DNA of 64,000 nucleotides from CBDDEH01 sp965226865 (GCA_965226865.1 CBDDEH010000004.1:1674001-1738000), one strand, 5' to 3'; shown: positions 35,057 through 43,631, numbered from the stretch's first letter. Made by a program: numbers and translations. Notes: generated by a model not told the origin, from the sequence alone.

Positions 35057-35102
35057 GAGGCAGTAAGAGGGGCCGCTTGCAAGCGGCCCCTCTTACTGCC
35101 TC
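35057..35102. terminator. 46-bp perfect palindrome between convergent genes
   Basis: GAGGCAGTAAGAGGGGCCGC plus TTG is followed with no loop by its exact reverse complement. It lies between two convergent genes and overlaps the 3' end of the leftward one by two bases. It is probably a bidirectional terminator, although U-tracts are absent. Confidence 0.65.
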
Positions 35103-36093
35103 AAGCTTTCAATCCGTTTATTCCTCTGAGGATTGACTCGCCTGGGTCGGGACCTCCAGGAAACAGGAATATAATGGGCAGGCCAATTCCCGCTTCCCGG
35201 TACCGGTCCAGCTTATCCGACCACTTTCGAGGGTCACCCACCAGCGCCAGGGCATCCAGCATTCTCGAAGAAACGTACCTGGCACCCTCCGAATCTCCAC
35301 CCAGTTGGACCGCTTTCGTTATCTTCTCCACCTCTTCACCGAAGCCGCTATCCGTCAGATGCTTCCGGTAAAAGGGCATCGTGTGGTAGTGAGCGATGCG
35401 CTCCCGGCACACCAGCTCGCCGTACGTAGGGTCGGCGCAAGCCAGCGCGAAGCATGAGATATCAACTGCACCGGGATCCCTACCAGCCCGGCGCGTCGCT
35501 CCTCGCACCCTCGGGATCACCTCTGCCAGATACTCGAAGGTGACCATGTTCAGCATGACCCCGTCGGCGATTTCCCCCGCCAGCTCAGCGAGCTTCGGGC
35601 GAAGCACCCCTACGTAGATGGGCACCTCGAAGTCCGGGTTGGGCCGTAGAAGTTCTAGATCTGGGATGTTGTATATTTCCCCCTTGAAGCTCAACTTACC
35701 CTTGGTAAGAGCTTCTTTAACGATCAGAATATACTCCCGCATATGCTGTAACGGATGCTCGATAATAATTCCATGATTGTCTGCCAGGTTGCTACTGTGT
35801 CCGCTACCCAGACCAAGAACGAATCGTCCGTTGGATATCTCGCTAAGGCTGGTGGCCAACTGGGCAATAAGAGTGGGAGTACGTGTGTAGATTGGTATTA
35901 TCGACGTGCCCAGCTTGATGTTCGACGTGCGAACCGCGGCAGCGGCGAGTTGGGATGAGACATCCTTGCCGTATCCCGTAGAGGTCTCGGTAAGACAGAA
36001 TATTTCGAGTCCGGCTTCTTCAGACGCCTTAGCCGCTGCCTGGACAACGCCAGTTGGCAATGTGTTGAGTAGCGCCACCCCAACTCGCTTCAC
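35101..36093 (-). CDS. LLM-class flavin-dependent oxidoreductase, second
   Basis: About 330 residues. GTG 36093 (VKRVGVALLNTLPTGVVQAA) is preferred because GGAGG lies seven bases upstream. A TTG four codons earlier would place GGAGG inside the gene. Barrel segments are GLEIFCLTETSTGYGKDVSS, IKLGTSIIPIYTRTPTLIAQ and ISNGRFVLGLGSGHSSNLAD, with VPIYVGVLRPKLAELAGEIA. These resemble the F420-dependent methylene-H4MPT reductase-like branch of the class. It has its own promoter at 36138-36166 and is monocistronic. It is convergent with the amidohydrolase gene. Confidence 0.88.
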   Translation of the reverse strand: MKRVGVALLNTLPTGVVQAAAKASEEAGLEIFCLTETSTGYGKDVSSQLAAAAVRTSNIKLGTSIIPIYTRTPTLIAQLATSLSEISNGRFVLGLGSGHSSNLADNHGIIIEHPLQHMREYILIVKEALTKGKLSFKGEIYNIPDLELLRPNPDFEVPIYVGVLRPKLAELAGEIADGVMLNMVTFEYLAEVIPRVRGATRRAGRDPGAVDISCFALACADPTYGELVCRERIAHYHTMPFYRKHLTDSGFGEEVEKITKAVQLGGDSEGARYVSSRMLDALALVGDPRKWSDKLDRYREAGIGLPIIFLFPGGPDPGESILRGINGLKA

Positions 36094-36137
36094 AAGAACC
36101 TCCAAAGTTAGCCCTTGGCCAATCCAAATCGAAAGGG

Positions 36138-36166
36138 AGTATAGTTTCGTGTCGAGAGTCCGTCAA
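36138..36166 (-). promoter_or_regulatory. Promoter of the second LLM oxidoreductase
   Basis: On the minus strand TTGACG, a 17-base spacer and TATACT are seen. Confidence 0.65.
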
Positions 36167-36251
36167 TCGGAAATCTTGGGAAAGCGCTTCTAGTACGTGG
36201 TAAAATCCCCTCTGGCATTCGCTGTCTAAAGTCTTCATCTCGGGAGAGACC

Positions 36252-37580
36252 GTGGTTTTGCGAAGACCCCTCGATGGCATACGAATCATAGACTTCACTT
36301 GGGTTCGGGCTGGACCCTGGGCCACCCGCTGGTTAGGCGCGCTGGGCGCAGACATCATCAAGGTCGAATGGCCCGAACGCCCCGACACAATAAGAGGATT
36401 TCCCTACTCCATGCCTCCAGATGTAGAGCCGGGCCTGAACTCCAGCGGCCAGTTCAACGAGTCCAACGCCAACAAGCGTGGTATCAGCCTCAACGTACGC
36501 TCCCCTAAAGGCTTCGAACTCCTGAAGCGGCTCATCGGTTCCTCAGACGTCGTCGTCGAGAACTTCAGCTCGAGGATAATGCAAAACTGGGGCCTGGGTT
36601 ACGCCGATATGGAGAAAATACGACCGGGTATCATCTACGTTTCCATGTGCGGCTATGGTCATACCGGACCTTATCATAGCTACACAACCATGGGTGCTAC
36701 CGCTCAGGCCATTTCGGGATTGACCGTTTTGTCCGGGTTGCCGGGAAAACCGCCGGCCGGATGGGGCTGGGCGTACATGGACGAAATGGGAGGTCTGTAT
36801 ATGATCATGGGTGTCCTGACGGCCCTGCACCATCGTAACCTGACCGGCAAGGGACAGCACTACGATCTTTCTCAGGTTGCCGTGGGGGTCTCATATACAG
36901 GTGCTGCCTTCCTGGACAGGACAGTAAACCGACGGCCCTCACACAGGGAAGGATTCCCCCCTGGCAATCGCACGGTGTGGCCCGGTGCACCCAAGCTCAA
37001 CAACTACCGGGGGCCCATCGCGGCACCCCACAACGCATACCGCACCGCGGGCGGCGGCTATAACGACTGGTGCACCATCGTCTGCCTCTCCGACGAGGAG
37101 TGGCAAAAGCTTGTGGGGGTCATGGGCAACCCCAGGTGGGCCGCCGACATCAGGTTCTCCACGGTCGGTGACCGCATCGACAACCAGGAGGAGATGGACA
37201 GGGGTATAGAGGAATGGACCCTGACCCTGGACAAGTATGAGGTCATGGCCAGGTGCCAGGACGTGGGGGTGAGGGCCATGCCGGTGCAGGATGCCCAGGA
37301 CATAGTGGAACACGATGCCCAACTCAAGGCCAGAGACGTGTGTACCGTGTTGGACCATCCCCTGCTGGGCGAGAGGAGGTTCCAGAACGCCCCCTTCAGG
37401 ATGAGCAAGACACCTCCCAAGATGCACTCCTCCGCCCCCATGATAGGCCAGCACACCCGGGAGGTGCTGGAGGAGGTGCTGGGACTGGACATAGAGGAGA
37501 TAAGGGAGGGGTTTGAGGACGGTACCTTCTGGCCCACCACCATGCCCAAGTACCCCTACCTCGAGGAGTCGTTGAGATGA
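36252..37580 (+). CDS. CaiB/BaiF family CoA transferase, first of a pair
   Basis: A class III CoA transferase of 442 residues with a GTG start (VLRRPLDGIRIIDFTWVRAG). Family segments are GPWATRWLGALGADIIKVEW, SNANKRGISLNVRSPKGFEL, LGYADMEKIRPGIIYVSMCG and GLTGKGQHYDLSQ-like NLTGKGQHYDLSQ. These enzymes swap CoA between carboxylates with retention of the thioester and often activate a degradation substrate. The stop overlaps the start of the next paralog (ATGA), so the two are translationally coupled. From ~36960 to its end the codon choice changes sharply; see findings. Confidence 0.93.
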   Translation: MVLRRPLDGIRIIDFTWVRAGPWATRWLGALGADIIKVEWPERPDTIRGFPYSMPPDVEPGLNSSGQFNESNANKRGISLNVRSPKGFELLKRLIGSSDVVVENFSSRIMQNWGLGYADMEKIRPGIIYVSMCGYGHTGPYHSYTTMGATAQAISGLTVLSGLPGKPPAGWGWAYMDEMGGLYMIMGVLTALHHRNLTGKGQHYDLSQVAVGVSYTGAAFLDRTVNRRPSHREGFPPGNRTVWPGAPKLNNYRGPIAAPHNAYRTAGGGYNDWCTIVCLSDEEWQKLVGVMGNPRWAADIRFSTVGDRIDNQEEMDRGIEEWTLTLDKYEVMARCQDVGVRAMPVQDAQDIVEHDAQLKARDVCTVLDHPLLGERRFQNAPFRMSKTPPKMHSSAPMIGQHTREVLEEVLGLDIEEIREGFEDGTFWPTTMPKYPYLEESLR

Positions 37581-38839
37581 CGCAGGAGCCTACCCCCCAT
37601 GGGCCCCTGTCGGGGCTGAGGGTGCTGGAGATGGCCGACGAGAAGGGGCAGTTCTGCGGGAAGCTGATGGGAGACCTGGGTGCCGACGTGATCAAGATAG
37701 AGCCCCCCGGTGGGGAACGTACCCGCTCCGTGGGCCCCTTCCTGGACGACATACCACATCCCGATAGGAGCCTGTACTTCTGGCACTACAACACCTCAAA
37801 GAGGGGGATAACCCTGGACCTGAATACCGGGGATGGGCGGGAGCTGTTCAAGGGGCTGGTGGCCACAGCCGACGTGGTGCTGGAGACCAGACCTCCGGGG
37901 TACCTCCCTGGTCTCGGCTTGGGGTATGAGGAGCTGAGCGCCATCAACCCCAGGCTGATCATGTGCTCGCTGACTCCCTTTGGGCAGACCGGGCCTTGGA
38001 GGGACTACCTGGCTTCTGACCTGGTGCACATGGCTGGGGGTGGGCAGATGGCCTCCTGTGGGTATGAGGACGATGACGTTCCCGACGCCCCTCCCATAGC
38101 GCCGGGTGGCGGTAACGTTGGCCACATCGGCGGCGCCTACGCTCAAGTGGCCCTATTAGCCGCCATTTTTTACCGAGACATCAGCGGAGAAGGACAATAC
38201 ATCGACATCTCGATACACGAGGCCTGTACCCACTCTTCAGAGATCGCGGTGCCTATATATGTCTACGAGGGGCAGGTGGTGTTGCGCCACACAGGACGCA
38301 CGGCGTTGCCTGACATATCTCCCAAGACCCAGCTCCGCTGTAAGGATGGCAAGTGGATCAATATCAATCGTATCGCCAGTCGGATGGAGCCTCCCCGACT
38401 CAGGTTGCTTGCCGAATGGATGGATAAGCACGGACTGGCCCAGGACTTGCTGGACGAGAAGTACCAGGACCTGCAGACAATACAGGACGAAATAAACCAC
38501 ATAAACGATGCGGTCGAGAACTTCTTCGCGAACATAACTCAAGAAGAGGCCTACCATGGCGGCCAGGCACTTGGCTTTCCCTGGGGAGCGGTCCAGACGA
38601 TTGAGGATGTTGAACTGGACCCCGGGTTGATCGAGCGGGGCTTCTTCGTGGAAGTAGAGCACGCTGAGTTGGACAAAAGCTTTACTTACACGGGTCCTGC
38701 GGCCATTTACAGCACCCTGTCTTGGGGAATCTCACGTAGGGCGCCAGGTGTAGGAGAGCATAACGAGCAAGTGCTGTGCGCTGAGATGGGCCTCTCAAAG
38801 GACGATTTAATGATGCTGGTGAGCGCTGGAGCCATCTAG
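37577..38839 (+). CDS. CaiB/BaiF family CoA transferase, second of a pair
   Basis: 420 residues: LSGLRVLEMADEKGQFCGKL, MGDLGADVIKIEPPGGERTR, NTSKRGITLDLNTGDGRELF, GYEELSAINPRLIMCSLTPF and RDISGEGQYIDISIHEA. It is the same fold as the gene it overlaps by four bases but clearly diverged, so the pair may be a heteromer or handle two acids. The first ~170 codons share the AGG/CCC-rich codon use of the preceding 600 bases. After ~38090 codon use returns to that of the surrounding genes. No protein break accompanies the change. Confidence 0.93.
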   Translation: MTQEPTPHGPLSGLRVLEMADEKGQFCGKLMGDLGADVIKIEPPGGERTRSVGPFLDDIPHPDRSLYFWHYNTSKRGITLDLNTGDGRELFKGLVATADVVLETRPPGYLPGLGLGYEELSAINPRLIMCSLTPFGQTGPWRDYLASDLVHMAGGGQMASCGYEDDDVPDAPPIAPGGGNVGHIGGAYAQVALLAAIFYRDISGEGQYIDISIHEACTHSSEIAVPIYVYEGQVVLRHTGRTALPDISPKTQLRCKDGKWININRIASRMEPPRLRLLAEWMDKHGLAQDLLDEKYQDLQTIQDEINHINDAVENFFANITQEEAYHGGQALGFPWGAVQTIEDVELDPGLIERGFFVEVEHAELDKSFTYTGPAAIYSTLSWGISRRAPGVGEHNEQVLCAEMGLSKDDLMMLVSAGAI

Positions 38840-38875
38840 CGCTATCTACCGAAAAGCCTGGTAAGCTGCTTGCGG

Positions 38876-38904
38876 TTGACAGCCTATCCACACCCAACTA
38901 CTAT
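38876..38904 (+). promoter_or_regulatory. Promoter of the NHL-propeller genes
   Basis: TTGACA, a 17-base spacer and TACTAT are seen 44 bases before ATG 38949. Confidence 0.5.
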
Positions 38905-38948
38905 CCCGTTGAGATGCGAACGAGGATTCGGGAGAGGAGGCACCGAGC

Positions 38949-39837
38949 ATGCCGAAAGTCGGTAGCGGACAGTTTATCTATGACCTCATTGAAGGTTGGG
39001 GAGAACTGCCACCTGATCTGAGCTTTGGTGTAGTCGCCGACGTAGCTGTCGACTCGCGCGACAGGCTTTACTGCTTTCAACGCAAAGACCCGCCGGTCAT
39101 CGTGTTGGACAGTTCGGGCAACTACCTCACGTCCTGGGGCGATGGGACTATGGCCTACGCCCATGGAATATCAGTTGGGCCTGACGACAACATCTATTTG
39201 ATTTTTAGGGACGACCACATCGCCTTGAAGTGCACACCAGACGGCGACATTCTCTTCACCATCGGCACAAGGGGCAAGGCCTCAGACGTTGTCTACGAGG
39301 GCGACTTTGAGGACGCCCCCGGGGGGCGTCCTCAAAGTAACAAAGGCTGGCGGACCGTTCAACAGACCTTGCAGACTGGTTCAGTCACCTTCGGGCGACC
39401 TGTATGCCGCTGACGGTTACAGCAACGCCCGTATCCATAGATTCTCCGCCAAGGGCGATCTGAAATCCTCCTGGGGAGAACCCGGAACCTCGGAGCCTGG
39501 ACAGTTCCACGTACCCCACAGTGTATTGGTGGACAAACGGGGTGTCGTTTACGTGTGCGACCGGGAAAACAATCAAATACAGATGTTTACGGGAGATGGG
39601 GAATTCATAACCGAGTGGACTGACCTCCTGCTCCCCACAGACATCTACCAGGATGCAAGCGGAAACTTCTTCGTCACCGAAATAACGGACCGGTTTAGCG
39701 TATTGGACCAGCAGGGTAGATTGCTTGCCCATGTGGAAACCGTCCCCGGCCATGGGGTCGCCGGAGATTCGAAAGGAAATATCTATATGGCTGAGGCCTA
39801 TGGAGGTCGGTTGGACAAGTTCGTGAAACGATCCTGA
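38949..39837 (+). pseudogene. NHL-repeat β-propeller protein, copy 1 (frameshift at a palindrome)
   Basis: MPKVGSGQFIYDLIEGWGEL opens a propeller of NHL-like blades (GVVADVAVDSRDRLYCFQRK, YAHGISVGPDDNIYLIFRDD). At 39304-39338 the frame is broken by a 35-bp palindrome, and the protein continues as GPFNRPCRLVQSPSGDLYAA and VPHSVLVDKRGVVYVCDREN. The stop is at 39837. Removing 25 bases of the palindrome would give GDFEVTKAGGPFN, in line with the intact paralog downstream. The family includes peptidyl-hydroxyglycine lyase-like and other six-bladed propellers. No signal peptide is seen. Confidence 0.75.
39304..39338. repeat. 35-bp near-perfect palindrome inside a coding region
   Basis: ACTTTGAGGACGCCCCC and its reverse complement flank one extra G. 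The reading frame of the propeller gene changes here. Confidence 0.9.
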
Positions 39838-39859
39838 TCGCTAATGGAACGAGCGTGAA

Positions 39860-40726
39860 GTGGCGACAGTAGGAACTGGAGCCTATACCTACGAGGTTGT
39901 CGAGAACTGGGGCGAGTTGCCGTCGGGATGGAGTTTTGGCGTCGTGACCGACGTGGCAGTGGACTCCAAGGACAGGGTCTATGTATTTCAGCGCAAAGAC
40001 CCGCCGATAATCGTCTTCGACACCGACGGAAAATACTTAAGCTCTTGGGGAAGCGGCGCCATAACATTCGGCCATGGCATACATGTCGGCCCGGGCGACG
40101 TGGTCTACCTGACCGACCGGGAGGAGCACGTAGCGCTCAAGTACTCCAGTGAAGGCGTGCTTCTGATGACCCTGGGAACTAGGGGGCAGCCTTCGGACAC
40201 CGGCTGTACCGAGGACATGACCCTGGTTCCACGTCCGGGTGAGCCATTTAATAAGCCCACGAAGATGGTCCCTTCACCGACAGGAGAACTATACGTCAGC
40301 GACGGGTACCGTAACAGTAGGGTACACAGGTTCTCGCCGGATGGACAGCTCATTTCCTCCTGGGGCAACTCGGGTAAGAGCGCTCCAGGCGAGTTCCATC
40401 TTCCCCACAGCGTCTGGGTTGATGATCAGCAATTGGTATACGTATGCGACCGGGAAAACGATCGTATCCAGATATTCTCTGCCTCAGGAGATTTCGTTGA
40501 CCAGTGGACTGGGTTCGATTTACCCGCCGACCTCCATATGGACGCACAAGAGGTGGCCTATATCAGCGAGCTCGGATACCGGGTGAGCGTTGTCGACAAG
40601 AGTGGGAATCTTCTCGCGCGTTGGGAAGCGCCCAGGGGCCACGGGATCAGTGGGGACTCAGGGGGTGACATCTACCTGGCCGAGGTCCACCGGAAGATGG
40701 TCACCAAGTACGTGCGAGGGCGCTAG
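39860..40726 (+). CDS. NHL-repeat β-propeller protein, copy 2
   Basis: An intact 288-residue paralog of the preceding gene with a GTG start (VATVGTGAYTYEVVENWGEL). Repeated blades read GVVTDVAVDSKDRVYVFQRK, FGHGIHVGPGDVVYLTDREE, NKPTKMVPSPTGELYVSDGY, LPHSVWVDDQQLVYVCDREN and GHGISGDSGGDIYLAEVHRK, giving about six blades. Conserved His in HGI, HSV and HGIS sites could bind metal, as in the amidating-lyase-like propellers. That is an inference. It ends one base before the convergent lipoprotein stop region. Confidence 0.85.
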   Translation: MATVGTGAYTYEVVENWGELPSGWSFGVVTDVAVDSKDRVYVFQRKDPPIIVFDTDGKYLSSWGSGAITFGHGIHVGPGDVVYLTDREEHVALKYSSEGVLLMTLGTRGQPSDTGCTEDMTLVPRPGEPFNKPTKMVPSPTGELYVSDGYRNSRVHRFSPDGQLISSWGNSGKSAPGEFHLPHSVWVDDQQLVYVCDRENDRIQIFSASGDFVDQWTGFDLPADLHMDAQEVAYISELGYRVSVVDKSGNLLARWEAPRGHGISGDSGGDIYLAEVHRKMVTKYVRGR

Positions 40727-40727
40727 T

Positions 40728-41684
40728 TCAAAGCAGCGGTTGGAGTGCCTGCTCCAACTCCTCCAGTGTGGCGTAGGCCTCGAATCTGGCAGCCACCTTG
40801 CCTTCCCTGTCGATCACAAAAGACCATTCGGTGCTGGGTAACATCCATTCCGTGACAGCGGGCGACAGGCGGGCTATGCTCAGGTCTCCCTGTATCTCAT
40901 GAGGGTTATCGTAAAAATCGACGTGTACGAAGTTGGCCTGCCCTTTATACTCCTCTTTCAACTCATGCAGCGTTTTGACTTGGGGGCCGCAAACCGCGTT
41001 GGTGCAGAAAGCCGGGCTCGCTATGACCAGCACAGAGGGCAGACCATTTTCCACTGCCTTTTCGATCGTCAGTTGGTATAGTTCTGGGTCGTGAAGAGAT
41101 CCGGTTGTCAACTCGTCGATGCTATCCACATCGTTGATGGTCTTACTCTTACTCTTTATGGCCGGTGAGCCTACGGCAGGGGCCGAAGTGGCCTGCCTTA
41201 CCTCAAATCGAAGTTGTGCTGTGCTGTCAGACCCATCTTCATCAGAGATGCTTACTTCGATTCCCCAGTTCCCCGGCCTGTCGAAGTTCAGGCGAGTTGT
41301 GTAAAGGCCACGCGTTCCGTAGGGCCACGGACGGAAGGTTGCTGAGGCCGTCTGTCTGACCTCTCCTGCGGAGTCTCCGTCCGCGAAGTACAAAGAGGAA
41401 ACCATCGCTTCAGGTGCACGTATCAAGGCATCCGGAGACGTCAGCACGAAGCCAAAGCGGTTCTCTCCGACGCTTACATCTGGGGTTCCAAATATGATCT
41501 GCAGCCCATCGGCCGAAAGAGGGCCGGTTAACAAATCCACCTCGTCCGGCCTCAGTTCACCAGGCGAGGTAGATGCCCCGCTATCTTGGGGGGTCGCCGT
41601 TGCTCGCTTGTCATCGCCTGAACAGGCCGCCGCCACAGCTAATATGGCGATCAAAATCAAAGCGAGATATCTGCCTGGAAACAT
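40728..41684 (-). CDS. Lipoprotein with C-terminal thioredoxin-like domain
   Basis: 318 residues. The signal peptide LALILIAILAVAAAC ends in the lipobox Cys21, so it is anchored outside the membrane. The N-terminal half is a β-sandwich (LQIIFGTPDVSVGENRFGFV, TTRLNFDRPGNWGIEVSISD). The C-terminal half is thioredoxin-like (GLPSVLVIASPAFCTNAVCG, FVHVDFYDNPHEIQGDLSIA, WSFVIDREGKVAARFEAYAT). The cysteines are spaced CTNAVC (four residues between), not CxxC, so ordinary disulfide exchange is uncertain and a metal-binding or peroxiredoxin-like role is possible. It lies 15 bases downstream of the next gene on the same strand and likely shares its transcript. Confidence 0.82.
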   Translation of the reverse strand: MFPGRYLALILIAILAVAAACSGDDKRATATPQDSGASTSPGELRPDEVDLLTGPLSADGLQIIFGTPDVSVGENRFGFVLTSPDALIRAPEAMVSSLYFADGDSAGEVRQTASATFRPWPYGTRGLYTTRLNFDRPGNWGIEVSISDEDGSDSTAQLRFEVRQATSAPAVGSPAIKSKSKTINDVDSIDELTTGSLHDPELYQLTIEKAVENGLPSVLVIASPAFCTNAVCGPQVKTLHELKEEYKGQANFVHVDFYDNPHEIQGDLSIARLSPAVTEWMLPSTEWSFVIDREGKVAARFEAYATLEELEQALQPLL

Positions 41685-41699
41685 AGCCGACCTAACTGG

Positions 41700-42956
41700 T
41701 CAAATGCCACTTTCGTAAAAGCCGAAGGTGAAGGCGAATATCGCGAAGTTTGGCGAGTTGGAGCTGAACTTCAGCTCGTGGGTGTCGAATTTTGGACCCT
41801 GAACGATGGAGTACAACCGGGGCTCCTCTACGTAGACGAAGCTCCGTCCATCTTCTTCGATTACCACGTCTTCGCCTTTGTAGGTCTCATCAAGGAAGTC
41901 GCCGTCCAGGGTAACCAACACTTTGAACGGCTCTGCGTTTTCTTCAGGACTGATGACAAGGTTGACGCTCTTTGCATTGTATTTAAGGTAGATGTAGTCT
42001 TCGTAGTCGGAGGTTTCTCTGGCGTGTTTCAGGCTCTCCGGACCGTTGTGCCAGGCACCCTGGAGGTATATCAGGTTATCCGCGTGTTCGTCCAGGTCCT
42101 CGTAAAAGAGAGGCGTGCCAAAGTCCTGATAATACGCCCGGTTTCCTATATATCCGCCGGATCCGAAGAGGATGTCGTTATAGTTCCTCTCGTGCCCGGC
42201 GTATAGCTCCCGAGTTGGGCTGGAAGATGGGTTCTGCTGATAGGTTGGGTCCAACGCCTGGTCTTCGGGCAATACGTTGTCAAACTCCAGATTGGCTCCA
42301 GCTTCCTCCAGCAACTTGCGGATTTCCTCCTCGGTTTCCGCGTACGCCCCTTCGCCAAAATGGGTGTAGCGTATGACTCCATCCCGGTCTATGAGGTATT
42401 TGGCGGGCCAGAATCTGTTTTTGTAGGCCCTCCAGGTCGTATAGTCGTTGTCCAAAGCCACTGGCCAACCGATACCGTTTTCCTCGACGGCCTGTTGGAC
42501 GTTCTCCAGCTTCCTCTCGAATTCGAACTCTGGAGCGTGGACACCCAGGATCACTAACCCGTCGTCGGCGTACTTGGCATGCCAAGTCTTGAGGAAGGGG
42601 AAGGTGCGTATGCAGTTGACGCACGTATAGGTCCAGAAGTCCACCAGCACAACCTTACCCTTCAGTTCGGAAATCATGAGCGGCTGGGAGTTGATCCACG
42701 CGTGTATTCCCTCCACCTCCGGAGCTGTGGGGCCACTTGCAACCTCTCGGGTAGAAGTGGGGTCTGGGGACGGTTCAGATGGCTCCTGAGTCGATGTGAG
42801 AGTGGCGGTTTCTTCAGTCACATCCTGGCCCGCCGAACCAGGCGCTTCCGTCCTTACGACATCAGCGGTTTCGGCAGTTTCATCCGCAGTTCCGCAGGCT
42901 CCGACGACTAAGAAGACTGCTATCAATAGCAGAGCAAGAACGCTGATACGCTTCAT
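41700..42956 (-). CDS. TlpA/DipZ-like redoxin lipoprotein
   Basis: About 418 residues. The signal peptide ends in VVGAC (lipobox, Cys21), followed by a ~50-residue Thr/Glu/Pro linker. The thioredoxin domain carries the active site FWTYTCVNCIRTFPFLKTWH (CxxC as CVNC), with VILGVHAPEFEFERK and FWPAKYLIDRDGVIRYTHFG. The C-terminal ~160 residues (LYAGHERNYNDILFGSGGYI, YIYLKYNAKSVNLVISPEEN, PFKVLVTLDGDFLDETYKGE) match the β-sandwich found at the end of DipZ proteins. The membrane CcdA-like part of DipZ is absent here. It probably reduces extracytoplasmic disulfides. Confidence 0.88.
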   Translation of the reverse strand: MKRISVLALLLIAVFLVVGACGTADETAETADVVRTEAPGSAGQDVTEETATLTSTQEPSEPSPDPTSTREVASGPTAPEVEGIHAWINSQPLMISELKGKVVLVDFWTYTCVNCIRTFPFLKTWHAKYADDGLVILGVHAPEFEFERKLENVQQAVEENGIGWPVALDNDYTTWRAYKNRFWPAKYLIDRDGVIRYTHFGEGAYAETEEEIRKLLEEAGANLEFDNVLPEDQALDPTYQQNPSSSPTRELYAGHERNYNDILFGSGGYIGNRAYYQDFGTPLFYEDLDEHADNLIYLQGAWHNGPESLKHARETSDYEDYIYLKYNAKSVNLVISPEENAEPFKVLVTLDGDFLDETYKGEDVVIEEDGRSFVYVEEPRLYSIVQGPKFDTHELKFSSNSPNFAIFAFTFGFYESGI

Positions 42957-43064
42957 CACAGTAATTCTACGGTGGAACTTCCCAGAAGGATTGCTATAGT
43001 TGTCAGCTTATCACACACTTATGGGGGAAGAACGCGGCTAGGAGCTGTCCGGGTTCCCTCATGG

Positions 43065-43093
43065 TTGCTGGAGGCGGGTTATGAGTTTATATT
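43065..43093 (+). promoter_or_regulatory. Promoter of ogt
   Basis: TTGCTG, a 17-base spacer and TATATT lie 12 bases before ATG 43106, so the leader is very short. Confidence 0.5.
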
Positions 43094-43105
43094 ATAAAAC
43101 AACCC

Positions 43106-43606
43106 ATGAGTAAGCTGTACTATCATGTTCTACCTACCGACCTGGGCTGGGTTGGCATCCTGGCTTCCTCCAAAGGCCTGCGCAAGATCGTGCTGAAGCG
43201 GTCGCCTGAAGAGGCCCTGGACGGGCTGGGGCTGGGGAGCTCGGAAGTGGATGAGGCCCAGAACGGATTAGGTGAAATAGGCGAGTTGCTGAAGGCCTAC
43301 TTCAGAGGAGAGCCTGTCAGCCTTGAGAGCATATCTGTGGACCTGGACGGCGCACCACCCTTCTTCAGGACAGCCTGGGAAGCGTGCAGGGCCATACCAC
43401 GCGGCGAGACCCGTAGCTATGGATGGCTAGCTGCGGCAGCGGGTAGTCCCAGAGCTGTGAGAGCGGCAGGTCAAGCTATGGCCCATAACCCGTTGGCTTT
43501 CGTGGTTCCTTGTCATAGAGTGGTGGCCAGCGATGGTAGCCTCCACGGCTACGGTGGCGGTTTGGACCAAAAGGCCGGGCTGTTAGAACTGGAACGTCAC
43601 GTCTAG
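43106..43606 (+). CDS. ogt: Methylated-DNA--protein-cysteine S-methyltransferase
   Basis: 166 residues. The suicidal repair motif is FVVPCHRVVASDGSLHGYGG, with the acceptor Cys in PCHR. RAIPRGETRSYGWLAAAAGS and AVRAAGQAMAHNPLA form the DNA-binding winged helix (Arg finger in the RAAGQA region). It transfers alkyl groups from O6-alkylguanine to itself. No Ada N-terminal domain is present. It is a single gene with a very short leader, and its stop faces the dnaE stop. Confidence 0.93.
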   Translation: MSKLYYHVLPTDLGWVGILASSKGLRKIVLKRSPEEALDGLGLGSSEVDEAQNGLGEIGELLKAYFRGEPVSLESISVDLDGAPPFFRTAWEACRAIPRGETRSYGWLAAAAGSPRAVRAAGQAMAHNPLAFVVPCHRVVASDGSLHGYGGGLDQKAGLLELERHV

Positions 43607-43631
43607 AAGCAAGCTGTCCGAAATCGCCTGC

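Noticed and set aside
38949..40726. Peptidyl-hydroxyglycine amidating lyase call for the propellers
   Set aside because: Many bacterial NHL propellers resemble it. No companion monooxygenase or amidated-peptide gene is present.
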